From NCBI RefSeq assembly GCF_009834025.1, contig NZ_CP047156.1, positions 2,786,067 to 2,850,066 on the forward strand: a stretch of 64,000 bases of DNA, written 5' to 3'. The translations under genes were made by a program, and so were the position numbers. This DNA is from Epidermidibacterium keratini (lineage in GTDB: Bacteria; Actinomycetota; Actinomycetes; Mycobacteriales; Antricoccaceae). The notes under the pieces are model-generated. The model searched no databases. It saw only the letters and a list, made by a program, of their open reading frames with translations, and had not been told where the DNA came from. Shown in pieces: positions 46,373 through 55,502 of the stretch (its first letter is position 1; the number at the start of each line of letters is the position of its first letter).

Positions 46373-49300
46373 ATGACGATGACTACCGCGCAGGAGCGGT
46401 CTCACCCGGCTCTGGTCGCGCTCGAGCCACCACCGGATATTCCGCCGCCGGCAAGCGGAAGTGGTTGGTTGACGGCACTTCCGGCGCTTGGCGGCCTCGG
46501 GGCCGTCGCCTACCTGTTTGCCGGCCCGCGGCAACCGATGTCTTATGTCGCAGGTGGTTTCTTCCTCTTGATGTCGGTCTCGATGGTGATCGGCAGTCTT
46601 GCGCGCAACCGATCCATGACCAAGTCCAACGCTGACGACGTACGCCGTAGTTACCTGACATATCTGGAATCCGTGCGTCGTATCTTGGTCGATGAGCCGA
46701 ATCAGGCCGAGGCGGCGGGAGTGATCCGGATCGGCGTGAGCGACACGGAGCCTCCGCGGCGGGCAGTGCTCGACGAGTCGGCGCTCAGCGCACGCACCGA
46801 TCCGTTTGCGCTCGATGCCGCGCGCCGGCTCGTGGCGGCATATGCGTCGACTCCGCCGGCGGCCGTCACCGTGCCGCTCAGCGCCGGTGAGCGGGTCTCG
46901 ATCAATGGCGCAACCGACGACCAGCTTCGCGAGATTGTCTGTGCGGCGGCGCATTCACATCCACCTGAGGAGCTCGCGATCGCCGTCGTGACACGCGATC
47001 CGCGCGCGTGGCAGTGGTTGAAGTGGCTGCCGCACGCGAGACATGCCGGGCGCGTGCTCGTCGTACGGCCCGAACACATCCCGGCACTGGCGAGCGCGGT
47101 CCTCGGTGACCCGCAGCGTGACTGGCTGGTGGTCGCCGGCGTACTCGACGAGTACGCCGAGCTACGCCGCCTGCACGCTGTCGTGATCGCTGCCGGAACG
47201 CCAGCCGGCACGTGGCAACGGTTGCACGTGGACGGTAAGGTCCTGGTGGAGGACTCGCGTGACGAAGCGGTGCGGCGCGGGATGCTGCGCGGCCGCTCGC
47301 GCGCAGTCGCGGAGGCAGCGGTGCGGGCGTTAGCCGCCCACAGTGGTGCACCGACTGCCGTAGCTGACAGAGCGGCCGCCGCGAGTGGCAGATGGACTGA
47401 GCAGTCACTGAGCTGGGAGGGCGTGCAGCAGGCGCGGCGCGAGATAGATCCGCAGCCGCACAAGCGGCTGGTGGTCCAGCTCGGATGTGACCCCAACGGC
47501 GGCTTGGTGGAGCTTGACCTGAAGGAGTCAGCCGAGGGTGGCGCCGGGCCGCATGGGTTGATCATCGGCGCCACGGGGTCGGGCAAGTCCGAGCTGCTGC
47601 GCACCATCGTGCTCGGGCTTGCGGCACAGCACGACAGCCGAGACCTGGCGTTCGTGCTCGTCGACTTCAAGGGTGGTGCGGCATTTCACGGGTTCGGCGT
47701 ACTCCCGCACACCTGCGCGCTCATCACTAATCTGCAGGCTGGGCAATGGCAGGTCGACCGGATGCTTGCGGCGCTGTCCGGAGAGCTGCACCGACGTCAG
47801 GAGCTGCTCGCCGACGCCGGATCGCAGTCACAGCGGGAATATTTGGCAAGCACCGGCCGGCACGCGGAGCCGATGCCCACGCTGCTCGTGGTGATCGACG
47901 AGTTCTCCGAGCTGCTCGCGCAGCGCCCGGAGCTGACTGACCTGCTCGTGCAGATCGGCCGGCTGGGACGTTCGTTGGGCATTCACCTGCTGCTTGCGTC
48001 GCAGCGCTTGGATGAGGGAAGGCTGCGGGGGCTGGAGTCGCACCTGTCCTACCGGATTGCACTGCGGACCTTCTCCGCTGCAGAGTCACGCACGGTCATC
48101 GGATCGGCCGCCGCCTACGAGCTGCCCCGTGCTCCCGGTCACGGGTATCTCAAGACCGACGCTGATCTGCCAGCGCGATTCCGGGCAACCTGCCTCGCGG
48201 CGCCGGTGACATCGGCACAGCAGACGCCGGCCGATGTGCGGCTTTTTGAGCCGCCGCTTCTGGGGGCCACACAGGCCGACGATGAAGCCGGCGTGCCCCA
48301 GACCGGCGAGCCGATCGCGACGAGATTGCTCCGTGTCTTGGACGGCACCGCGCCTCCGGTCCGGCAGATTTGGCTCCCACCGCTCGGCCTGGTGCCGCTT
48401 CATGAGCTGCTCGATGATGCGACACCACCACTAGTGGTGCCGATTGGGGTTGTCGACCGACCGTTCGAGCAGCGAGTTGAGCGCTATCTGCTCGATCTGG
48501 CCGGCGCCGGTGGGCATGTCGCCATCGTCGGTGGACCGCGCTCGGGCAAGTCGAGCGCAGTGCGCACGCTCGTCCAGGCGCTGCAGCATCGGCACCGAGA
48601 CGGCAGCGTCGCGGTCTACTGCCTCGACCTGGGTGGCGGCGTAGGTGAACTGGCCGGGTGGCCGATCGTCGGCTCGATCGCACCGCGACTGGAGATGGAG
48701 CGAGTACGCCGCACCGTCGCTTTCGTGATGCAGGTGCTCAATGACCGGGAGGCGTCGTTTGCCCGCGCCGGAATCCGCTCCGTCGAGCAGTTCCGTCAGG
48801 CTCGCAGCGCGGGCGCCGTGCGCTCTGAGCTCGGCGACGTCTTTCTCGTCATAGATGGGATATCGGCGCTGCGAGCCGACTTCGAGGACCTTGAGGATCA
48901 GCTCACGCGGATTGCGGCGCGCGGGTTGGCGTACGGCGTACACCTCGTGGTCACGGCCCACCGGTGGATGGAGCTGCGACCGGCACTTCGCGAGCTGATC
49001 GCCACCAGGGTGGAGCTGCGGCTCGGTGATCCGATCGACTCGCAGATCGACCGCAAGTCGGCGGCCGGCGTACCGGACAAGACCCCGGGCCGGGGGCTTG
49101 CCGCCGACGGAGGAGCGCTGCAGATCGCCGATCCGGACCTCTCACCGCCCACCGATGCTGTGGCGTCACCGAAGGTGCCGATGCTGCCGCGCGCCATTGA
49201 ACCCGCAAGGCTTCCGCAGGAAGTGCGCACCGCCGGAGTCTGCCTCGGGGTCGAGGGGATCCGAATGCGAGCGGTGATGGCCCGCACGTCGTTTCAGGTC

Positions 49301-49867
49301 GTGCTGGGAGACGCCCGCTCGGGTAAGTCCAGCCACCTGCGCGCGATCCTGCATCAGATTCCCGAGACAGATCGCGTCGTCGTCATCGACTACCGCAGAT
49401 CGTTGCCCGATGCCGAAGGTCGCGCCAACGTCGTCGGCTATGCGTCCGATCCTGGACGCTGCGCAGAGGTGGTATCGGGACTGGTCGATGGGCTGATGAA
49501 ACGCCGCGACACTGCTCCCTCTCCCGGGCAGACCGCCTTCGTGCCAGTGCATCTGCTCATCGACGACTATGACCTGGTCGCCGCGGGTGCTCATCCACTC
49601 GCGCCGCTTGCACCGATGCTTGGCCAGGCTCGGGACCTCGATCTGCACATCTACCTGGCTCGTCGCTCTGCGGGCGCAGCTCGCGCTCTGCTCGACCCGG
49701 TCATGGGGGCACTGCGCGAGCTGGGCGCGGCGGTCACGGTGTTGAGCGGCTCTCCCGACGAGGGGATGGTGTGCGGAGTCCGGCCCACGCGCCAACCGAT
49801 GGGCCGCGGCACCCACGTGGATCGTGACCTCGGCACCGTGCCGATTCAGCTTGTCACACAGCCGTAA
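46373..49867 (+). CDS. eccC: Type VII secretion ATPase EccC (fused EccCa-EccCb)
   Basis: A 1164-residue FtsK/SpoIIIE-type motor. Two membrane helices near 33-76 precede three ATPase domains, each with a Walker A: GATGSGKS (399-406), GGPRSGKS (720-727) and GDARSGKS (979-986). Domain 1 has Walker B Asp509-Glu510 (LLVVIDEFSEL); domains 2 and 3 have VFLVIDGISAL and VHLLIDDYDLV, lacking the Glu as is usual for the substrate-binding domains. It drives export of WXG100 proteins. It is divergent from eccD-eccB. No esx, mycP or eccE gene is found nearby. Confidence 0.93.
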   Translation: MTMTTAQERSHPALVALEPPPDIPPPASGSGWLTALPALGGLGAVAYLFAGPRQPMSYVAGGFFLLMSVSMVIGSLARNRSMTKSNADDVRRSYLTYLESVRRILVDEPNQAEAAGVIRIGVSDTEPPRRAVLDESALSARTDPFALDAARRLVAAYASTPPAAVTVPLSAGERVSINGATDDQLREIVCAAAHSHPPEELAIAVVTRDPRAWQWLKWLPHARHAGRVLVVRPEHIPALASAVLGDPQRDWLVVAGVLDEYAELRRLHAVVIAAGTPAGTWQRLHVDGKVLVEDSRDEAVRRGMLRGRSRAVAEAAVRALAAHSGAPTAVADRAAAASGRWTEQSLSWEGVQQARREIDPQPHKRLVVQLGCDPNGGLVELDLKESAEGGAGPHGLIIGATGSGKSELLRTIVLGLAAQHDSRDLAFVLVDFKGGAAFHGFGVLPHTCALITNLQAGQWQVDRMLAALSGELHRRQELLADAGSQSQREYLASTGRHAEPMPTLLVVIDEFSELLAQRPELTDLLVQIGRLGRSLGIHLLLASQRLDEGRLRGLESHLSYRIALRTFSAAESRTVIGSAAAYELPRAPGHGYLKTDADLPARFRATCLAAPVTSAQQTPADVRLFEPPLLGATQADDEAGVPQTGEPIATRLLRVLDGTAPPVRQIWLPPLGLVPLHELLDDATPPLVVPIGVVDRPFEQRVERYLLDLAGAGGHVAIVGGPRSGKSSAVRTLVQALQHRHRDGSVAVYCLDLGGGVGELAGWPIVGSIAPRLEMERVRRTVAFVMQVLNDREASFARAGIRSVEQFRQARSAGAVRSELGDVFLVIDGISALRADFEDLEDQLTRIAARGLAYGVHLVVTAHRWMELRPALRELIATRVELRLGDPIDSQIDRKSAAGVPDKTPGRGLAADGGALQIADPDLSPPTDAVASPKVPMLPRAIEPARLPQEVRTAGVCLGVEGIRMRAVMARTSFQVVLGDARSGKSSHLRAILHQIPETDRVVVIDYRRSLPDAEGRANVVGYASDPGRCAEVVSGLVDGLMKRRDTAPSPGQTAFVPVHLLIDDYDLVAAGAHPLAPLAPMLGQARDLDLHIYLARRSAGAARALLDPVMGALRELGAAVTVLSGSPDEGMVCGVRPTRQPMGRGTHVDRDLGTVPIQLVTQP

Positions 49868-49875
49868 CACCAAAG

Positions 49876-49900
49876 CGCGAGTCGTCAGGTGACGAGCGCG
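49876..49900 (+). terminator. Hairpin after eccC
   Basis: TCGTCA (49882-49887) and TGACGA (49890-49895) pair around GG, and the flanking CGCG (49876-49879 and 49897-49900) extends the stem across an AG/G internal loop. It lies 9 bp after the eccC stop. No T-tract follows. Confidence 0.5.
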
Positions 49901-49913
49901 GTCACGAGTGGCA

Positions 49914-49963
49914 GGGTAACCACCAGCGGCCGGTTGCCCGACCGGCGACAGGGGAGAGGACAT
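49914..49963 (+). promoter_or_regulatory. Structured leader with two exclusive foldings before the cytosine operon
   Basis: GGGTAACC (49914-49921) can pair with GGTTGCCC (49932-49939; one G-U), or GCCGGT (49929-49934) can pair with ACCGGC (49941-49946). The two stems share 49932-49934 and cannot coexist. The second ends just before the AGGGGAGAGGAC ribosome-binding region (49950-49961) of the deaminase gene. I could not match it to a known riboswitch class. Confidence 0.4.
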
Positions 49964-49964
49964 C

Positions 49965-50447
49965 ATGAACGAGGACGACGAGAGGTTCCTTGCGCTGGCA
50001 ATCGAGCAAGCACGAATCGGTTGGGACGAAGGGGGTATCCCGATCGGCGCGGTGCTCGTGCATGACGGTGAGGTGATCGCGGCGGGGCGCAACCAACGCG
50101 TGCAGAAGGACAGCGCGATCCTGCACGGTGAGACCGACTGCATCGAAAACGCCGGGCGGCTGCCCGCGAGCGTCTACCGCAAGAGCACGCTCTACACGAC
50201 CCTGTCGCCGTGCCTGATGTGCGCAGGAACCGCACTTATGTATGAGATCCCGCGCGTCGTCATCGGCGAGAACCGCACGTTTGAGCAGTCCGAGGACTTG
50301 CTACGCAGCTACGGCGTCGAGGTCAACGTCGCCGACGACATGGAATGTGTTGCCCTGATGCGCCAGATGATCGAGCAGAAGCCACAGCTGTGGAGCGAAG
50401 ATATCGGCGTCGACGAGGCTGAGGTCACCACCGGCGGTGCGTCATGA
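49965..50447 (+). CDS. Cytosine deaminase, fungal FCY1-like
   Basis: A 160-residue zinc deaminase of the CDA fold. Ligands are His54 with Glu56 (ILHGETD) and Cys83/Cys86 (LSPCLMC). Around them the sequence follows yeast cytosine deaminase closely: GIPIGAVLV, ENAGRLP, LYTTLSPC, MYEIPRVVIGEN, SYGVEVNVADDMEC and the C-terminal KPQLWSEDIG. It should convert cytosine to uracil. It overlaps the cytosine permease start (ATGA), making uptake and deamination one unit. Bacterial CodA enzymes belong to a different, amidohydrolase, superfamily. Confidence 0.9.
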   Translation: MNEDDERFLALAIEQARIGWDEGGIPIGAVLVHDGEVIAAGRNQRVQKDSAILHGETDCIENAGRLPASVYRKSTLYTTLSPCLMCAGTALMYEIPRVVIGENRTFEQSEDLLRSYGVEVNVADDMECVALMRQMIEQKPQLWSEDIGVDEAEVTTGGAS

Positions 50448-51766
50448 CCGACCAGCGGGACCTCGCTGGAGATATTCCCGCTACCGCAGCAGAAGCCGAG
50501 CGGCTTGATGCTGACTTCCCGCTGACGCCGGTGCCGAGCTCGGCACGCAAGAGCGGGTTCTCGATCATGATCGTGCTGCTCGGCTTCACGGTCTTCACCC
50601 CGACGATGGTCGCCGGCGCCGGGCTGGCCGTGTCGTTCACGTGGAGCGACTTCATCGTCGTACTGCTCGTCGGCTCGCTGCTGCTCGGTGCCTACGTCTG
50701 TGTGATCGCCTTCCTCGGTCAGCGCACCGGCCTGACGACGGTCATGATGAGCCGATTTCCCCTGGGGTACGGCGGATCCAAGCTCGCATCGGTCCTCCTC
50801 GGCGGCACCCAGATCGGCTGGTACGGCGTCGTGATCGGCACCATCGGCGACATGATGGCGCAGGCCTTCGGTTGGGAAAGCTATGCGCCCAAAGCGATCA
50901 CGATGATCGTGGTGAGCGCGTTCATGGCTGCGACGGCGTACTTCGGCTACAACGGCATGTACTACGTATCGCTGGTCGCCACGCCGCTGATCTTGATCTT
51001 GGCGTTTTGGCTGATGTGGCGCTCGCTCGACCACGTCGGTGGATTCGGCGGGCTCTCTGACGTCGAGCCGACCACGTCGATGAGCTTTGCCGCTGCGGTG
51101 ACGGCGATTGTCGGCACGTTCGTGTCCGCGGGCACGCAGTGCGCCAACTGGACCCGGTTTGCGCGCAAACCAAGCGACGCGGTGAGCTCGGCGGCTATCG
51201 CGTTCTTCATCGGCAACGGCCTGATGATCCTGTTCGGGGCCATCGGCGCGTTGGCATATGGCGAAGGCGACTTCACCGTGCTGCTCTACCAGCTCGGGCT
51301 CGTCGGCTGGGGCATCTTCTTCATGTTCGGCAACCTGTGGACCTCCAACGCCGACACGGCGTACGCGTTTGGCAATGCCGGTGCGGAGCTGTTTAACAAG
51401 CCGAAGAAGGGCCCGTTCATCATCGGCGGCGCGGTGATCGGCACGGCCCTCGCGCTGTTTGGCGTGCAGAACTACCTGATCGACTACCTGATCCTGCTGG
51501 GCATCTTCATCCCGCCGCTTGGCGGTGTGCTGATCGGCGACTGGCTTGCGCGCTGGCGCAACGGACAGCCGCCGGTCGGCAGCATCACGACCGCTCTGCG
51601 GTGGCAAGGACTTGTCCCGTACGTCGTCGCGAGCGCGTTGGCCTATCTATCGAGTGAGTACGGATGGGGAATCGCCCCGGTCAACGGGATCATCGTGGCC
51701 GGCGTACTCGCCTTCTTGCTCGCTCGTGTGGGCGAAGATACCCGCGTCGCGCCGCGTAGCCCATAA
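50444..51766 (+). CDS. codB: Cytosine/purine permease (NCS1 family, CodB-like)
   Basis: A 440-residue membrane protein with about twelve helices. NCS1 landmarks are TPMVAGAGLAVSF-like helix 1 (FTVFTPTMVAGAGLAVSFTW), SRFPLGYGGSKLASVLLGG, QIGWYGVVIG and SAGTQCANWTRFARKPSDAV. It imports cytosine with protons or sodium for the deaminase encoded just upstream. The first 35 residues are polar and cytoplasmic. No uracil phosphoribosyltransferase gene is seen in the window. Confidence 0.9.
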   Translation: MTDQRDLAGDIPATAAEAERLDADFPLTPVPSSARKSGFSIMIVLLGFTVFTPTMVAGAGLAVSFTWSDFIVVLLVGSLLLGAYVCVIAFLGQRTGLTTVMMSRFPLGYGGSKLASVLLGGTQIGWYGVVIGTIGDMMAQAFGWESYAPKAITMIVVSAFMAATAYFGYNGMYYVSLVATPLILILAFWLMWRSLDHVGGFGGLSDVEPTTSMSFAAAVTAIVGTFVSAGTQCANWTRFARKPSDAVSSAAIAFFIGNGLMILFGAIGALAYGEGDFTVLLYQLGLVGWGIFFMFGNLWTSNADTAYAFGNAGAELFNKPKKGPFIIGGAVIGTALALFGVQNYLIDYLILLGIFIPPLGGVLIGDWLARWRNGQPPVGSITTALRWQGLVPYVVASALAYLSSEYGWGIAPVNGIIVAGVLAFLLARVGEDTRVAPRSP

Positions 51767-51799
51767 TCGAGGCAACGTAACCAGCGAGAGGACGTCGCC

Positions 51800-52195
51800 A
51801 TGCCCATCGTCGTCGGGTTCATCCCCACCAAAGAAGGCCGCGCCGCGCTAGATCGCGCCGTCGAGGAGGCGCAGCTGCGCAACGAGCGACTGATCGTCGT
51901 GAGCTCCAACAAGGGTGGCGAGAACTTCAGCCGCGATGTCGTGCAGTTTGACGACGAGCTGGAGAAGGTGACGAAGGACCTTGAGGCGCGTGGCATCGAG
52001 TTCGACGTCCACGGACTCGTGCGCGGCAACGAGCCAGCCGAAGACCTGGTCGAGATCGCCGAAAAGCAGAACGCCACGCTGATCGTGATCGGACTGCGCC
52101 GCCGCTCGCCCGTCGGCAAGCTGCTCATGGGTTCTAACGCCCAGCGCATCTTGCTCGATGCAAACTGCGACGTGCTCGCCGTCAAGCCGAACTAA
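51800..52195 (+). CDS. Universal stress protein family
   Basis: A 131-residue single UspA domain. The ATP-binding pattern G-2x-G-9x-G-(S/T) is represented by [20 protein letters not shown] near the C-terminus, and the first strand [20 protein letters not shown] replaces the more usual VGx[23 protein letters not shown] matches the helix before the nucleotide loop. It starts 33 bp after the permease and ends 11 bp before trpB2, so it may be part of either transcript. Confidence 0.85.
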   Translation: MPIVVGFIPTKEGRAALDRAVEEAQLRNERLIVVSSNKGGENFSRDVVQFDDELEKVTKDLEARGIEFDVHGLVRGNEPAEDLVEIAEKQNATLIVIGLRRRSPVGKLLMGSNAQRILLDANCDVLAVKPN

Positions 52196-52206
52196 GGACT
52201 CTGCAC

Positions 52207-53562
52207 ATGGCTGAGAGCACCCATAAGTACACGCTCGACGAGTCGGAAATGCCGCGGCAGTGGTACAACCTCGTCGCCGACCTTCCGACGGCGCCGCCTC
52301 CGCCGCTGCATCCGGCGACGCACGAGCCGGTGGGCCCGGACGATCTGGCACCGCTGTTTCCGCCGGAGCTGATCGCCCAGGAGGTCACGACCGAGCGGTA
52401 TGTCGACATCCCCGAGCCGGTGCTCGACGTCTACAAGCAGTGGCGCCCCTCGCCGCTGTATCGCGCGCACCGTCTTGAGCAGAAGCTGGGTACGCCGGCG
52501 CGGATCTACTACAAGTACGAAGGTGTCTCGCCGGCGGGATCGCACAAGACCAATACGTCGGTGCCGCAGGTCTACTACAACGCGATCAACGGCATCACGA
52601 AGTTGACGACCGAGACCGGTGCGGGACAGTGGGGTACGGCGCTGTCGTTTGCCTGCTCGCTCTTCGGCGTCGAGTGCGAGGTATGGCAGGTCGGTGCATC
52701 CTTCGACAGCAAGCCTGCCCGCCGCGCGCTTATCGAGGTCTTCGGCGGCCGCGTGCACCGCTCGCCGTCAAGCATGACTGAGTTCGGAAAAGCCTTTGAC
52801 GACGGGCATCCCGGGTCGCTCGGCATCGCGATTTCTGAAGCCGTCGAAGTCGCGGCTCAGGACGACGCGATCAAGTACTCGCTCGGCTCCGTGCTCAACC
52901 ACGTGCTGCTGCACCAGACGATCATCGGCGAGGAGGCGGTGCGCCAGCTGGCCAAGGCGGGGGAGTCCGGTGCCGATCTGGTCGTCGGCTGCGCCGGCGG
53001 CGGCTCCAACCTCGCCGGGCTGGCATTCCCGTTCCTGCGCGAGAAGCTCGCGGGTAACCAGAACCCTCGCGTGCTGGCCGTCGAGCCGGCCTCGTGCCCG
53101 ACGCTGACCCGCGGCGAGTACCGCTACGACTTCGGCGACACGGCAGGCATGACGCCGCTGATGAAGATGTACACGCTCGGCCACGACTTCGTCCCCTCGC
53201 CGATCCATGCCGGTGGTCTGCGCTACCACGGCATGGCGCCGCTGGTCTCGCATGTCGTGCACGAGGGCCTGATGGAAGCCGCAGCGCTGCCGCAGCGTGA
53301 GTGCTTCGAGGCCGCGATCGAGTTTGCCCGCACCGAAGGTCATGTGCCGGCACCTGAGTCGTCGCACGCGCTCGCGCAAGCGCGCCGAGAAGCGCTGGCG
53401 TGTAAGGAGTCCGGCGAGGAGCAGGTGATCGTGATCGGGCTGTCGGGCCACGGCTACCTCGAGCTCGGCGCCTACGAGCAGTACCTCAGCGAGTCACTGA
53501 ACGACGACCCGCTCAGCGACGAGGAGCTCGCCAAGTCGCTAGCCACCGTCCCAGCCGTCTGA
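52207..53562 (+). CDS. Tryptophan synthase beta-like protein, TrpB2 type
   Basis: A 451-residue PLP enzyme. The Schiff-base lysine is Lys114 in [11 protein letters not shown], and the PLP phosphate loop is [14 protein letters not shown]. The long N-terminal arm ([20 protein letters not shown]) and [18 protein letters not shown] mark the TrpB2 class (TIGR01415), which works without TrpA in most organisms, making tryptophan from indole (or phosphoserine) and serine. No other trp genes are nearby. It could serve indole salvage. Close upstream is a Usp gene. Confidence 0.9.
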   Translation: MAESTHKYTLDESEMPRQWYNLVADLPTAPPPPLHPATHEPVGPDDLAPLFPPELIAQEVTTERYVDIPEPVLDVYKQWRPSPLYRAHRLEQKLGTPARIYYKYEGVSPAGSHKTNTSVPQVYYNAINGITKLTTETGAGQWGTALSFACSLFGVECEVWQVGASFDSKPARRALIEVFGGRVHRSPSSMTEFGKAFDDGHPGSLGIAISEAVEVAAQDDAIKYSLGSVLNHVLLHQTIIGEEAVRQLAKAGESGADLVVGCAGGGSNLAGLAFPFLREKLAGNQNPRVLAVEPASCPTLTRGEYRYDFGDTAGMTPLMKMYTLGHDFVPSPIHAGGLRYHGMAPLVSHVVHEGLMEAAALPQRECFEAAIEFARTEGHVPAPESSHALAQARREALACKESGEEQVIVIGLSGHGYLELGAYEQYLSESLNDDPLSDEELAKSLATVPAV

Positions 53563-53570
53563 GTGCGAAG

Positions 53571-54128
53571 GTGAGTACGCCGTCGCGGCGACATGCGGAC
53601 TGGGCCCGTGGTTTCGCGCAGCAGATCGACAACGTCACCGACTGGTCGGCGCCAAGTCCAGTCGAGCAGTGGGCGGCGGTCGACGTCGTCGAGCACCTGC
53701 TTGCCTGGCCCGTTGGCCTGCTGCGCGACTGGGCCGGGATCGAGCTGACAGACGACGCTGACGCAACGCCGGCGGAGCGCTGGCGACGCCGCAGCGCTGA
53801 GCTGCAATCGGTGCTTGATGGCGAGGCCGGCCGACGCACGGTCGAGGTTGGGCCGTTCGCGGGCACGTCGGTCGCCGAGCTCATCGACCGGCTCTACTCG
53901 GCAGATGTCTTCATGCATACCTGGGATCTCGCTCGTGCGGCCGGGCATGATCCGCAGCTTGATCCGGCGTACGCCACCCAGCTACTCGAGGGCATGCGCC
54001 AGATGGAGCAAGTGCTTCGCGACTCGGGGCAGTACGGCGCGCCGTATCCCACGACCAGCGCCGACCCCGTCGAGCAGTTGATGGCCTTCATCGGACGTGA
54101 CCCGCCGTGGAGCGCCGCGACGCCCTGA
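53571..54128 (+). CDS. TIGR03086-type metal-binding protein (DinB/mycothiol-dependent fold)
   Basis: A 185-residue helical protein starting at a GTG 8 bp after trpB2. DVVEHLLAWPVGLLRDW, then SVAELIDRLYSADVFMHTWDLARAAGHD, is the pattern of the TIGR03086/maleylpyruvate isomerase N-terminal family, with His residues near 43, 117 and 127 as likely metal ligands. Some relatives use mycothiol as a cofactor; others have unknown roles. It may share the trpB2 transcript. Confidence 0.8.
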   Translation: MSTPSRRHADWARGFAQQIDNVTDWSAPSPVEQWAAVDVVEHLLAWPVGLLRDWAGIELTDDADATPAERWRRRSAELQSVLDGEAGRRTVEVGPFAGTSVAELIDRLYSADVFMHTWDLARAAGHDPQLDPAYATQLLEGMRQMEQVLRDSGQYGAPYPTTSADPVEQLMAFIGRDPPWSAATP

Positions 54129-54185
54129 CCGGCACAAGCCACATCCGGATTTGACACCCGCACCGCCGCGCCGGATTATCGGCGG

Positions 54186-55502
54186 GTGCAGAACCCCACG
54201 AACCCCACCGATGTCCCCGCGGCGGAAAACTCGAAGCCGACCTCGATGCGCCGTGTCGCGGTCGCGAGCCTCATCGGCACGACGATCGAGTTCTACGACT
54301 TCTACGCCTACGGCATTGCCGCAGCGCTCGTGCTCAACACCGCGTTCTTTCCCGAGCTGTCGGATACGGCGGGCACCCTCGCTGCCTTCTCGACGTACGC
54401 CGTCGCCTTTGCCGCGCGCCCTATCGGCGCGATCATCTTCGGGCACTGGGGAGACCGGATCGGGCGTAAGGCCGTCCTGATCGCCTCGCTGCTGACGATG
54501 GGCATCGCGACGGTGCTGATCGGGCTGCTGCCCGGCTACGAGACGCTCGGGATCTGGGCGGCCGCGATCCTGGTCGTCCTGCGCTTCCTGCAAGGTGTCG
54601 GTCTCGGCGGGGAGTGGGGCGGCGCCGCGCTGCTGGCGACCGAGCATGCGCCAGAAGGTCGTCGCGGCTTCTACGCGATGTTTCCCCAGCTCGGGCCGTC
54701 GATCGGTTTCATCCTGGCCAACGGGCTGTTCTTGATCGTGCGGCTCAACGTCAGCGAGGAGAACTTTGCGTCCTGGGGCTGGCGTATCCCGTTCATCGCC
54801 AGCCTCGCGCTCGTGGTCGTGGGCCTCTGGGTCCGAGTTACCGTCGCCGAGACGCCCGCGTTCAAGAAGGCAGCAGAGTCCGACAAGCTCTCGCGGGTGC
54901 CATTCGTCGAGCTGCTGCAGCGCGAGTGGAAGCATGTGCTGCTCGGCGCCGGCGTGATGATGCTGCAGTACACGCTCTTCTACACCGCGACGACGTACTG
55001 CCTCTCCTACGGAACGAAGGTGCTCGGCATCCCGCAGCAGGACATGCTGCTGATGACCCTGCTCGCCGTACTCGCCCTTGCCGCGGGAACGATCGCCAGC
55101 GCGACGCTCTCAGATCGCCTGGGGCGTAAGAAAGTTCTCGTCGCTGGCGCGGCCGCCGGTGTGATCTGGGGTTTCGTGATGTTCCCGCTGATCAACACCG
55201 AGACCTACTTCCTCGTCTGGCTGGCGCTGGCCGGGGCGCTCGGCATCATGGGCGTGACCTTCGGCCCGATGGCGGCGTATCTGCCTGAGCTCTTCCCCAC
55301 CCGTCTGCGTTACAGCGGAGCCGGTCTTGCCTACAGCGTCGGTGGGATCCTGGGCGGTTCGCTGCCGCCGATCGTTGCGACCTACCTCAACGCCAACTTC
55401 GGCTCCTACACGGTGGGTCTTTACATCTCCTTCGTCGGGCTCATCTCGCTGGCCTGCACGCTCGCGGTGCGCGAGACCAAGGACACCGACATCTCCGTCT
55501 GA
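54186..55502 (+). CDS. MFS transporter, metabolite:H+ symporter (MHS) family
   Basis: A 438-residue twelve-helix transporter from a GTG at 54186. MHS marks are ASLIGTTIEFYDFYAYGIAA in helix 1, GHWGDRIGRKAVLIASLL, RFLQGVGLGGEWGGAALLA, ETPAFKK and MAAYLPELFPTRLRYSGAGL. Members import organic acids or osmolytes such as alpha-ketoglutarate, shikimate or proline. The substrate here is unknown. The 3' end overlaps a converging membrane-protein gene by 82 bp. Confidence 0.9.
   Translation: MQNPTNPTDVPAAENSKPTSMRRVAVASLIGTTIEFYDFYAYGIAAALVLNTAFFPELSDTAGTLAAFSTYAVAFAARPIGAIIFGHWGDRIGRKAVLIASLLTMGIATVLIGLLPGYETLGIWAAAILVVLRFLQGVGLGGEWGGAALLATEHAPEGRRGFYAMFPQLGPSIGFILANGLFLIVRLNVSEENFASWGWRIPFIASLALVVVGLWVRVTVAETPAFKKAAESDKLSRVPFVELLQREWKHVLLGAGVMMLQYTLFYTATTYCLSYGTKVLGIPQQDMLLMTLLAVLALAAGTIASATLSDRLGRKKVLVAGAAAGVIWGFVMFPLINTETYFLVWLALAGALGIMGVTFGPMAAYLPELFPTRLRYSGAGLAYSVGGILGGSLPPIVATYLNANFGSYTVGLYISFVGLISLACTLAVRETKDTDISV

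Noticed and set aside
49914..49963. Guanidine or PreQ1 riboswitch before the cytosine operon
   Set aside because: The conserved ACGR loops or PreQ1 pseudoknot sequences I know are not present; kept only as an unclassified structured leader.
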